A DNA stretch of 64,000 nucleotides from Acholoe squamosa (Eukaryota > Annelida > Polychaeta > Phyllodocida > Polynoidae), in NCBI GenBank assembly GCA_949317995.1, contig OX439036.1:8412356-8476355 (forward strand), given 5' to 3'. The position numbers were made by a program, and so were the translations under genes. Positions 10,128 through 20,403 of the stretch are shown in pieces; the first letter of the stretch is position 1, and each line of letters opens with the position of its first letter. The notes under the pieces are model-generated. The model did not search any database, had not been told where the DNA came from, and worked only from the letters and a program-made list of their open reading frames with translations.

Positions 10128-11864
10128 ATGGACACCGACGAAGGCCCCCAACCTAATCAGACAGCTGAGAAGATAAGGGCCTATGAGAAGGCCATCCAAG
10201 ATGCAGTTACTGCCCTAGAGGCCAACAAGTTCCAACAGGAAGAGAGGGAGAGGATCCTCAACCAACAATTGGCAGAGAGAAATGCGGCAATAGACACCCA
10301 GCAGAAGGCCATGGAAAACCAGCAGAAGGCCATGGAAGACCAGCGGAAGTCCCTAGAGAGACAACAACAACAGATAGCAGATCTCATGAAGATGGTATCA
10401 TCCCAAACCCCACAGCCTCCCACACCAGCCACCACACCTGTTGTCACACCATCTGCCTCTGGATCCAAGGATGACATCATAATCTCCATGGTGTCCAACA
10501 TGACCAAACTCATAGACAGAAAACAACAGGACGACAGAAAGATCAGGCTACATGAGGTAACAAAACCCAAAACTTTTTCACACCCATCACCACTCATGTC
10601 AACAGCATTATTCAGTGATCACAAATTCCCAGAATATCTGAAGATTAAGTACAAAGTAACAGACAGTGACACCATGGTTACATATTTGCCCAAGTACCTT
10701 GAAGGACAAGCACTAGCTTGGTTTGAATCCTTCAGGGAGAGTGCCACACCTGATATGTTGACATGGACCAATGTAGTGTATAAATTAAAAGAGTATTATG
10801 CTACTCGAGACAATATCATCTCCAGGACTGCACTCCGTGCACAAAAGATAGATGAACCTGTCCTAGACTATGCATGCCAACTCAGGAAAGTGTGTAATGC
10901 CCAACGCCAAAGCGATGAAATCTTAAGCAAAGCATTTACCCAAGGCATGAGGCCCTGGATCTCTGTAGCTCTTGAAAACAAGAAAATAGACTCTTTTGAC
11001 CAAGCTCTAGACCTAGCCTTGGAGGTTGAGACCCAAGAACGATCTAGGAGAACATTATATGCAGAGTCTAACCCACAGCCTACTAAGAAAAAGGTCCAGG
11101 AAATCAGCACTAGTGCAGATGAAGATGTTAACCTAATGTCTAGTGCCCATGTAAGGCAACAGGAAGCAAAGGTTACATCAAAAGACCCTACCGGTAGATA
11201 TAGAGGAAACTATGACCCCAACTACCAATCCAATAGAGGTAGAGGTAGGGGGGGCAACAGCAACAACCGGGGGGGTCACAACAGTAGAAAAGACAACAGC
11301 TCTTCCAACTCCAACAATGGTAACTCTTCATACAGTGATAGGAGAGACAGAACCCCAAGTAATGGCAGATCCTATAATAATCAGGGATCCAACAGTAGGA
11401 GCCATAGTCCACATAGGAACTACAACTCTGGATCCTACAACAACAATGGTTCCTACAACAGCAGCCAGGGTTCAAACAACTCTGGATCCTATAATAATCA
11501 AGGATCCAACAGTAGGAGCCACAGTCCACATAGGAACTACAACAGTGGATCCTACAACAACAATGGTTCCTACAACAACCAGGGTTCCAACAACTCTGGA
11601 TCCTATAGTCAAGGATCCAACGGTAGAAGCCAAAGTCCACATAGGAACTACAACAGTGGATCCTACAACAACAACGGTGCCTACAACAATCAGGGATCCA
11701 ACAACTCCGGATCCTACAGCAACTCTGGTCATTATAACCAGGGTTCCAACCCACATCAGGAGGATCACAAACCTAACACAAGAGGTTACCAGGGGAACCA
11801 ACACAGTAACCCCCAAACAATACCTCAAGTGATGGATCAACTCTGCAAGCTCCTTGGGAATTAG
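10128..11864 (+). CDS. Gag-like structural protein (578 aa)
   Basis: This would be the capsid-type polyprotein of copy B. The start ATG at 10128 begins MDTDEGPQPN. Residues about 15-85 form a Gln/Glu-rich coiled coil. Residues about 150-310 resemble the retrotransposon Gag capsid domain, with segments YLPKYLEGQALAWFESFRES and a helical stretch ending in LALEVETQERS. Residues 355-400 are RG-rich (NRGRGRGG). Residues 400-550 are imperfect repeats of SYNNNGSYNNQGSN and SRSHSPHRNYNSG. No CCHC zinc knuckle is present; Arg/Gly boxes may take over RNA binding, as in foamy-virus Gag. The ORF is intact. About 255 bp downstream the env-like gene starts; there is no protease or polymerase between. Confidence 0.8.
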   Translation: MDTDEGPQPNQTAEKIRAYEKAIQDAVTALEANKFQQEERERILNQQLAERNAAIDTQQKAMENQQKAMEDQRKSLERQQQQIADLMKMVSSQTPQPPTPATTPVVTPSASGSKDDIIISMVSNMTKLIDRKQQDDRKIRLHEVTKPKTFSHPSPLMSTALFSDHKFPEYLKIKYKVTDSDTMVTYLPKYLEGQALAWFESFRESATPDMLTWTNVVYKLKEYYATRDNIISRTALRAQKIDEPVLDYACQLRKVCNAQRQSDEILSKAFTQGMRPWISVALENKKIDSFDQALDLALEVETQERSRRTLYAESNPQPTKKKVQEISTSADEDVNLMSSAHVRQQEAKVTSKDPTGRYRGNYDPNYQSNRGRGRGGNSNNRGGHNSRKDNSSSNSNNGNSSYSDRRDRTPSNGRSYNNQGSNSRSHSPHRNYNSGSYNNNGSYNSSQGSNNSGSYNNQGSNSRSHSPHRNYNSGSYNNNGSYNNQGSNNSGSYSQGSNGRSQSPHRNYNSGSYNNNGAYNNQGSNNSGSYSNSGHYNQGSNPHQEDHKPNTRGYQGNQHSNPQTIPQVMDQLCKLLGN

Positions 11865-12119
11865 CCAGCCCACTTCTCCATTAGGAGAGACTGCACTAGG
11901 ATAAAGAACACACCTACTTCACCTTCAACCTGACCTTACCATTTATTGGTCAATCTTTATAGACTCACCGGACATATTGCCAAGACAGCTCAATCTTGCA
12001 AAGGTACAGTTTGAACCACTTCATTTAAAGTGTCACACCATACACTTACACTTTACCAGCACCAAATTACTACAAATTTGACAAGACTTTAAACAGCAAA
12101 CTTGCTTTACACAAGCACC

Positions 12120-15100
12120 ATGGGGAGACTGAGAGTTGCACCCATACTGCTAACTATGCTGTTATTATATATTATAGAACCACTTACTGCAGGTTATACA
12201 CCTGTGGTGAGACAAAACATAGGAGTAGTATTCAAACCTAGCCCTCAACCATTGGTCAATGGACATACAACCACAACACTGTTGTTAGCTATCCCCTACA
12301 AGATACCTCGGGCACCCGTTACCCAAGGATCCATAAGGGATAGAATACTCCAATTGACCACTCCTACTCTACAAGATCATACCTCTGGTCAAATTATCCA
12401 ACAAGCCAAGGAGCTTGACACCTTGCTGGAAATTGCAGACAAGGAGATAAATGAAACATTAGCCTCCATCAAATTGTTCTTATCCAACCCCATAAACACA
12501 TTGGACAAGGCCAAAAGAGAGGCCATACTGGGTTTTCTAGCACCCCTGTTTCGCGGTGTGCTAGGTCTAGCCACAGTAGAAGATGTAAACCAAGTAATGG
12601 GGGCCGATGATATACGAACGAGCTCCTCGTGTATAGAGGGACACTGTATACACGAGGCAATGAATGTCACAGGACAACCCCCATGAGGGGAGGTCACGGG
12701 ACCGCACAAGGAAGAGGAGGTCACAGGACAAACATACAGGGTTGGTTACAGGACAAGACGAGGGAGGGGAGGACACAGGACAAGACGAGGAATTGGAAGG
12801 TCACAGGACCACCTGATGAGGGTAGGTCACAGGACACCCCTTACTGGAGGGAGCTCTAGGGAGTTCACAGGACAGGATGAGGAAGGGTAGGTTCCAGGAC
12901 ATCCCCAGGGTAGGTCACAGGACACCCCTATTGGAGGGAGGTCAGAGGACAGGACGAGTAAGGGGAGGTCACTGTGTTGTCCTGTGACATCCATTTCATC
13001 AACTTGTCCTGTAACCTGCCCTACTTGTGTTGTCCTGTGACGTCCATTTCATCAACTTGTCCTGTAACCTCCTCTACTCATGTTGTCCTGTAACCAACCC
13101 TGTATGTTTTGTCCCGTAACCTCCCCTCCTGATGTTGTCCTGTAACGTCCATTTCCTCGTGTGAGCAGTGACACTCCATGCACGAGGAGCTCGTTCGTAT
13201 ATCGCTGGGCAGTAATGGGACAGCTCAAGAACATAGATGAAATACTAAGAAAATTTGCTAAACAAGATCAGGAAGCAGCTAGTCTCATTGAAAAGATCAC
13301 AGACAGACAAGATAAGTTTGTTAAAGCATACATCCAAGATAAGAAGGTACTGGACAGCACAATCAACACCATAGGTGACACCGTCAACCAATGGGCCTCT
13401 AACATGTCCAGGTCATTTGACTCATATTCAAGGCACGAGAAAACTCAAAGGGAAAAAATGCAAGTATTAAATGATGCATTGATCATCATAGCAGCAAGAA
13501 TGAATACAGTTCAATCACTGCAAAGAACAAATGCAGCCCTGAGGATGCTATCATCAGGAATCCTGACCCCTGATATAGTACCACCCTCAGACCTTGCTAG
13601 ATACTTAATTGACATTAATAACAAACTTAGGATCACACACCCTGGAGCACAAGTCGCAATTAATGACTTAGATTTCTATTATTCACAGAAGCTGACCTCA
13701 TACACTTACTCAGCTCACCATATATATATTCATCTGGACATTATAATTCAATCTACCACCTCGACCTTCAAACTGTACCAAATGATTACATCACCCATGC
13801 CTATAGACACACAGGAGACCCCCACCAGAGGAGTCACCAAATTGCAAACCACAACTGAGTTTCTAGCAGTATCTTACGACGAATCATTATTGATCGAGTT
13901 GGACAGATATGCAGGCATGTGAAGGTACTACAGTAAAGGTATGCAGAGATGTAAATGGTAGAATTTATAAACACAGGCCTACATGCCCTGTAGCCATTTT
14001 TACTAACCAGGCTCAATAGATTAAGGAACATTGCAAGTTTACAGTTTCACCACTGCAAGCACCTACCACCCATGCTATTTCCATTTCTGAAGATGAGTAT
14101 CTGGTCACTACTAATGAACCCCATTACTTTATCAACTGCCATGGTAAAACGTCTGAAACCCGAAAAGCCCAATCCTACTCAATCATAGGTGTACCCTGTG
14201 GGTGCACAATCAGTGTAGGAGAATTTTCTCTTCCAAACACAAGGTTGCCCTGTAACTCAACCTTATCATTTCATTACATTCTCAAGACTATTAATTTACC
14301 ATTCATGGCAGCACTTAACCAAATTTCTGAAACCAAACCAGATGAAAGAGAGAACCTTCCAAATTTCCCAGTAGTAAACCTTTCTAGAACCTTAGAGAAA
14401 CTACAGGAAAATCCAATAATGGATGATATTACTCAACTAAATCTAGAGCCCTTTGCCAAAACATTATTAAAAGATGCCTCCAACCTTGATAAGGAAATGG
14501 AATCACGTTACGTAGAATCACACCTACGTCGAGTTACAGAGCATCCAATCTTCCAAAGCTTAGGACTCATTCTAGGGATATCAGCTCACATTTTTATAGT
14601 ATACATACTACTCAAACTGTACAGACTAGGAGGGACTGTAGCCTACCTGCCTACAGCCAAAGCATTTAGACTAGTCACCGAGCTTCCCCTACACAAATTG
14701 CTCCCAGATAAGAATCCTACCAAATTAAACCCTACAGAGGAAACCCACACCCCTTTCCTCACAATTCAGGAAACCCACACCCTGATAATTGCTTTATTAT
14801 TCACCCTGACCATCTACTCAGCCTACAGAATAATGAAGTACCTTAATAAATTTGCACAGACACACTGTGGCAAGAAAAATGTGGCCAAGCGCACAAATCC
14901 CACAATATATTTTAAAATATATTGTGGAGACTCAAACTTCGCGCTACCCTTGAGGCCAATACCACATGAATTTGATGAGATTAAATCAGCAGCTGCCCCG
15001 ACCTATAAGGATATAGTGGTTAAAACCTTCCCACTACCTAAGGCTATATTTACCTGGAATGGACCAGCAGTTATAACAACACAGAGAGGAGAATTTGCTT

Positions 15101-15357
15101 ATCACCTCCCTCAGGTGATACACCTACCTTGGCGCACTAGGTTCAGTACCATACCAGCCCTTAAAAACAAAGGACTGTACTACTCTATCCTTCTCCAGAA
15201 TGATTGTGGCACCAGCCCGGTGACCATGACAGCACTGGAAAATACAACAGATATAATTATTGACGAACAACAGGAGGAGACCGCAAGGTCAAACATGCAG
15301 ACTATTGCTAATTTCCTAAACCACCAGCCCTCCCCGGTGACTGTGGAAACAGCCTAG
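12120..15357 (+). pseudogene. Env-like glycoprotein gene, broken
   Basis: The start ATG at 12120 sits in CACCATGG and begins a clear signal peptide (hydrophobic run at residues 7-20). A basic site followed by a hydrophobic stretch near 12505-12570 resembles the cleavage/fusion region of errantivirus and baculovirus-F-type Env proteins. Membrane segments lie at about 14560-14625 and 14785-14830, the second inside a long tail. Breaks are: a MITE at 12602-13210 with its 9-bp duplication (618 bp in total, a multiple of three), a frameshift near 13915, an in-frame TAG near 14026, and a TAG at 15355-15357 that is TTG in copy A. The gene cannot be expressed intact here. The class is inferred from architecture. 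Confidence 0.65.
12602..13210 (+). mobile_element. Mutator-like MITE inserted in env (609 bp)
   Basis: It is flanked by the 9-bp direct repeat AGTAATGGG (12593-12601 and 13211-13219). The ends form long inverted repeats sharing GATATACGAACGAGCTCCTC and similarity for about 80 bp. The interior is filled with short repeats of GGTCACAGGACA-type sequence, in one orientation on the left half and the other on the right. Nine-bp target duplications with long terminal inverted repeats are typical of Mutator-like elements. No transposase is encoded. Inverted-repeat ORFs inside are not genes. Confidence 0.8.
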
Positions 15358-15510
15358 ACTGCCCACAGCCTAGACTGCCCCCAGTCCACCACCAGGAGAC
15401 AACATATCAGAGACAGTATTCAGAACTTTTCGGACAATTTGCCGGCCCTGAAAAGGGCCTTTGGGATGGCGGTTTTTTTTTTACACCCTAGGTTTCAGTC
15501 AGTCGGGTTT

Positions 15511-16131
15511 TTACCACCGAGCCTCGGGTTCAACACTGACGGGAGAGTAGGAGTCCGATCCATACATGTGGCTGTGGTCACAATCCCACTCAATAAGTCG
15601 GGCCTCCATCGATCCCAGTCCGTACTCAGCTGCCATAGATGGGTCCCCGGACGCCGCAAGATCAATGAAGGAGACTACCATCAAATAGACCCACAACACT
15701 CGCTCACGCGGCCCGAAGTTAGAATCCATGGGCCAGAACCCTATATTAGTCAAGGCCCTGGCCAAAAGGGCCACAGTGGCCCCCCGACGTAAGACTGAAC
15801 CCAAAAAGTAGTGGCAGGAGTACATGTCAACCAGCACATCACCATGCTCACAGATCTCTCTGTAATTTTTCACTATATAGCCATAGTGTAGGGTCTGGTT
15901 GGCCTCCACCAGGGCCCTAGCCGGACTCCCCACCACCATCACCTGGGAGACAGGCAATTCAAGGATAGCTTGAAAGTGAGCCATGATGTTGCAGCAAAGG
16001 TTTCCAGTGAGGAACTGATACTCCAATACCAGCCACTCCCTCCTTAAATGGACACACACCCCCCCCCCACCCTGAACTGTCCACTGACACCAAGCTAGGC
16101 ACTGCCACAGACACATGCCAGAATCTGGCAC
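15511..16131 (-). CDS. Antisense ORF in the element's 3' region, copy B (206 aa)
   Basis: Counterpart of 5623-6240, open over 206 codons, minus strand, starting MPDSGMCLWQ. Differences from copy A are few: one extra residue from a 3-bp net insertion (CA plus C) and a handful of substitutions such as D/V in a LWDYLMVV stretch. No homologue is recognised. The position, antisense and downstream of env just before the repeat block and 3' LTR, is like that of antisense genes of some complex retroviruses and plant LTR elements, but that is analogy only. A minus-strand transcript would have to start within about 16150-17700 or in the 3' LTR. Confidence 0.4.
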   Translation of the reverse strand: MPDSGMCLWQCLAWCQWTVQGGGGVCVHLRREWLVLEYQFLTGNLCCNIMAHFQAILELPVSQVMVVGSPARALVEANQTLHYGYIVKNYREICEHGDVLVDMYSCHYFLGSVLRRGATVALLARALTNIGFWPMDSNFGPRERVLWVYLMVVSFIDLAASGDPSMAAEYGLGSMEARLIEWDCDHSHMYGSDSYSPVSVEPEARW

Positions 16132-16764
16132 CTAACACCTCAAGTGCCACCACTGCATGAGCACATCAGGGAGGAGATTCACATCTCATTCCTGACAGAC
16201 CTCCACTGTCAATGAAATTATCAAAGTATTGAAAAGAAAAATTGATTTAGAAAAAATATACACAGCCACTTGTTGATGTATAATATGAAAATCTATGGTA
16301 TTCTCACAAAATCGATGATTAATGCGCGCATATACGCGCAAATTGCAAATTGCAAATTGTAAATTGTACAAATCTAACATTAATATACATGAATGCAGGT
16401 AGATAACTAAGACAGTTCTTGTACCCACTAGCACTTGTATACTATACCAAGGTTTACTTAAGGTAACACACTTTAGGTATCCAAGAAAATTGTTGGAAAA
16501 ATGAATGAAAAAAAAAAAAAAATGTTGAGAAAAATTGTTGACATGAAAAATGTTTACTTAAGATACTCACCAAATAAATCTTTTTCAGGGACACATACTC
16601 AAAAAGCCTAGGGAAAAGTCAATTAAAAGCAGCGGCCCACTGCCGAAATTGCCAATTAATACACCCATATAGCAAGATAACAGAGTAACTCAGAGACAAA
16701 CGAGCCTATTGTACATGAAGTACCTTGTTTTTCCGGTCCTTGGAAAAATTTGTCTCAAATCCCA

Positions 16765-17455
16765 AAAATTGTATGTTTGCACACTAGATTGTACATTTGT
16801 ACCCAATTTGCAAACTAAATTGCTATTTTGCACACTAGATTGTACGTTTGTACCCAATTTGCACACTAAAAATTGTATGTTTGCACACCAGATTGTACGT
16901 TGTACCCAATTTGCACACTTAAATTGTATGTTTGCACACCAGATTGTACGTTTGTACCCAATTTGCAAACTAAATTGCTATTTTGCACACTAGATCATAC
17001 GCTTGTACACAATTTGCACACTAAAATGTATGTTGCACATTATACTGTACTTTGTACCCAATTCATACACTAAATCGGATTTTTGCAAAATCAATATTTT
17101 CATGTGTAACCAAACTGAATGCAAAATTATATATTTGCGTACTAAAATTGTCAATTAGACGCAAAATTGTATATTTGCATACTAAAATTGTCAATTGAAC
17201 GCAATATTGTAGATTTGCATACAAAAATTGTGAATTGAACGCAAAATTGCATATTTGCATACTAAAATTGTGAATTGAACGCGAAAACTATATATTTGCA
17301 TACTAAAATTGTCAATTGAATGCAATTACACGCGAAATTGTAAATTTGCACACTAAAATTGTCATTTATGTTCAATTGCACGCTAAATTGAACATTTAAT
17401 GCCAAAATTGCACGCTATTTGCCAAATTGTATGTTGTACATAAAATTGGAAATTT
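16765..17455 (+). repeat. AT-rich 3' noncoding tandem repeats, copy B
   Basis: Near-identical duplicate of 6870-7560, with the same ~50-bp and ~40-bp diverged units. It is followed at 17700-17719 by the purine tract GGGGGAGAGGGAG that precedes the third LTR. Confidence 0.8.
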
Positions 17456-17719
17456 GTACCCAAAATTGAAGATACATAAGCAAATACACCCATGTATGGT
17501 AAGATATAGAATTACGGAAATGTACTTATACCCAGGAGAAAATTGTATATATATACTGACAAAGCTCTACCACAAAAATTGTATTTGAAGCACTCCCCAT
17601 CACTTCAAATCCTCTTACAAACAGTATATAACTCCAAAATTAGGTAAAAATATATATATTGTACATTCCCTCGGCGAAATGACGGAGTTTCGCATTTTCT
17701 CGGGGGAGAGGGAGTATTC

Positions 17720-18860
17720 TATCATATACCATTTTATTATTCCGTAAATTCTAACATATTATTGTATTAATCAAAGAATATATAAGAAATTAATACATAG
17801 GTTGGTTCTAAGAGCTATAAGAGCGCTCAAACTTTGTATAAGAGAGTTCATGCCCCACTGCACACCAGCCAGGTCAGTTATACATAGGTTACAACATCAA
17901 AGGGTCCGACCTCATGGTCCACTACACAATATAATAATTCTGAGGGTCTAATTCAGCGACCTCATGGTTCAGTGCACAAACTAATAAGTTGTAAGTGAAT
18001 GCAAACGGCCGTCACGGGTGCCTGGGCACCGCAGACGCCATCATGAGTGTCTCAGCACCCAAAACACTGAACAATAGTTTACATAAGCACGACGCCATAA
18101 CCTTCCGGTCGCTCTAGCGTCGCTTCTGAGCAACCTAGGTCAAATATCAAAGCATTTATGGAAAGCCCATAATTAGACGGTCAAAATGAACCCAAGATTA
18201 AGGCGGAACTCTTATTATTAAGGAAGTTACGCTATGGAGACGGATTCGACCTCCGAATGCACTACAGACGAACCAGCACAAGTTACTCGCCTGGCAAGCG
18301 GGCATTAGTAAGCTGGCATATTCAATTTTGCGCATGCCAAAAATGGCGGTTGTAACGGCGTAAACTTCAGAGATATGAGGGTTTGAAGTTGCAGAACCGA
18401 CCAGGACAATGGGGGACACAGCGGCGTCCATGGGGGTCCTTTGTGCACCCAGTGACACATGAAAGACTCCCCTCAAACAATTGCAGAGTTAGGCAGATGC
18501 CACTGGCCCCAGTCAGTCTGAGGTGCAATGCCAAGATTTGGTACAAATAGCCTGACTGCACCTCCTAGAAGGCAGAATCTCCAGAACCGCTCCAGAAGTA
18601 ACATCTCCAGTCATCTCCTGCTACCTGCTATACCACTGCACTATGGTGAAACTATGCTAGACAGGCTTTGGTTTCCATCATTAGTGGCCAGAAGGTATCT
18701 TCCTCAAGACATCCAGCAGAGGGTAAAGTTATTCATTATTACATTATTCCTCTAAGCAGCAGGTCAGGAGCTAGGTGTGGGAACCCACCTAGAACTATGC
18801 TGGACATTGTATTATTATTACCTCACAGGTGGAGTGGAACAGAACATTATACTTTATAAA
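17720..18860 (+). repeat. 3' LTR of copy B, left part
   Basis: Begins TATCATATACC and matches the middle LTR to ACTTTATAAA at 18860, where the LINE begins. The rest of the LTR resumes at 24116. The two parts add up to 1351 bp against 1349 bp for the middle LTR. Confidence 0.85.
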
Positions 18861-19010
18861 TGAACCAACGACCATGGCACTGTATTAGGACATATACGAC
18901 TTTAAACATTGTCCTGGTCGGTTCTGCAACTTCAAACCCTCAGGAAGATTGACCTCAATGCACGTGACGACGATGTAAACAAAAACAAAGCGAAAGGGGG
19001 ACCCCAAGAA

Positions 19011-19730
19011 ATGGGCAATGACGTCATAGACAAGGGAAATCCGAAGCGCGTTCGGAAAACTGATAATGGTAAACTACTATTTAATGGTAAAGAAGCTGAG
19101 TTATCCAACTTCTTCCCGGCCTCCTTCAAAGTTCCCACTGGTGAGGAAGGCAAAACACAGACTTATCAAAGTGTAGAGCAATACTACCAGCACATGAAGT
19201 GCACAGAATTGGGAGCAAAGGAAGAGGCGGAAGCTATTCTCAGAACTGTCAATCCAGTACGAATGAAGTCGATTGGAGACTCCTTAGACATACCTACGGG
19301 GCATAAATGGCTCACAATGTGTGACAGAGTGATGTATGACGGAATGGAGTACAAGTTCAGAAATAATAGTGAACCGCGCAAGGTGCTGCTCGAATCCTAC
19401 CCCTTAGTGCTAGTGGAGACGACACCTGATAGTTACTGGTCCGGTGGGTTCTGGATAGAGAACCCAATCTACGATGATGATGAGAGATATAGAAACAACC
19501 AGAGAAGAGGCACGAACAGAATGGGGCAGCTCCTCATGAAGCTACGAAAGGTACTGAAAGAAGACGACCGTCTCGGTAAATTCCCGAAAGCCCCCAAGCC
19601 GAAGCCAGACGAAGCACAACCTACGGAGAAGGCCGAAGCTGACCCGAAACCCCCTGACCAGTCGATGGTGGCGGCAATTGCCGAAGGCGAGACGGATACT
19701 CCCGAAGGCAACGCGGAGGTGACCGAGTGA
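19011..19730 (+). CDS. NADAR (YbiA-like) domain protein, LINE ORF1 position (about 239 aa)
   Basis: The first in-frame ATG is at 19011; upstream sequence is partly inverted LTR, so an earlier start is unlikely. Residues about 20-175 carry the NADAR pattern: LFNGKEAELSNFFP, then TYQSVEQYYQHMKC with the conserved glutamate, then KFRNNSEPRKVLLES, LVETTPDSYWSGGFW and RGTNRMGQLLMKLR. NADAR proteins are N-glycosidases acting on ADP-ribose or riboflavin-pathway substrates; some bacterial members remove ADP-ribose from guanine. The C-terminal 60 residues are Pro/Glu/Lys-rich. It occupies the place where LINEs normally have an RNA-binding ORF1, followed after 670 bp by the RT ORF. Catalytic activity in this copy is inferred from the motif, not shown. 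Confidence 0.75.
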   Translation: MGNDVIDKGNPKRVRKTDNGKLLFNGKEAELSNFFPASFKVPTGEEGKTQTYQSVEQYYQHMKCTELGAKEEAEAILRTVNPVRMKSIGDSLDIPTGHKWLTMCDRVMYDGMEYKFRNNSEPRKVLLESYPLVLVETTPDSYWSGGFWIENPIYDDDERYRNNQRRGTNRMGQLLMKLRKVLKEDDRLGKFPKAPKPKPDEAQPTEKAEADPKPPDQSMVAAIAEGETDTPEGNAEVTE

Positions 19731-20403
19731 CTTCAATGGCGGACTTGTAGCGAATTTTGGTCAGCGCAAGCTGAACCAACGACCATGGCACTGTATTAGG
19801 ACATATACGACTTTGAACAATGGCTAAGCACGAAGCAATGGACATTAGGGGAGGGGCTAGTAACAAGAGGTGAGTTGAGGGGAGCCTAGGCTGTCAGTGA
19901 ACATTGAGTGAGAGACACCGATGTAGCCGGGCGATATTGCAGTAAGTTGACAATACCTACAACACTGCTAAGTGAATTGTGAATACACACAGGGCACGAT
20001 GCCTGTATGTATAAGCAGCAACTTATGTCAAAATTTGTGCATGTATAAGCAGTAACTTATTTCAAGATAATTAATCCACATATGTTTCTATTGCCCAAGG
20101 TGTTCTGGCTACCCTCACCCCCCCCCATATGATAAGTAGTAGGGATTTAAAGTATATGTTGGTTAGATAGTCATCGTATGTAATTGAGTAAGCAGGTATT
20201 AGGACTGTACTTGTTAGGAACTTATAGTGGTTTAACATAGGGCACCTGATTATACCGGTACAATCGTCTTATTATGTGTGTGTGTGTGAGGGAGGAACCA
20301 AGTCGCCCCCCCACTCAATGGATGGTGAGAATGGGACAAGGGGCCAAGATGAGGGTGGACAGGCGGACCAGAGGCAGAGGGATGGGACTTCATTGCAATT
20401 ACT

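Noticed and set aside
9565-10176. 203-aa ORF upstream of gag
   Set aside because: Mostly the 20-bp tandem repeat read in one frame, then leader sequence overlapping gag in another frame; no domain.
11188-11873. Cys- or Thr/Val-rich ORFs overlapping gag on other frames
   Set aside because: Shadows of the Asn/Ser/Tyr-rich repeat part of gag.
13052-13234. Short ORFs in the env insertion
   Set aside because: Products of the MITE's internal short repeats.
18909-19010. N-terminal extension of the NADAR ORF
   Set aside because: It starts at a TTG within an inverted LTR fragment; the first in-frame ATG is 19011.
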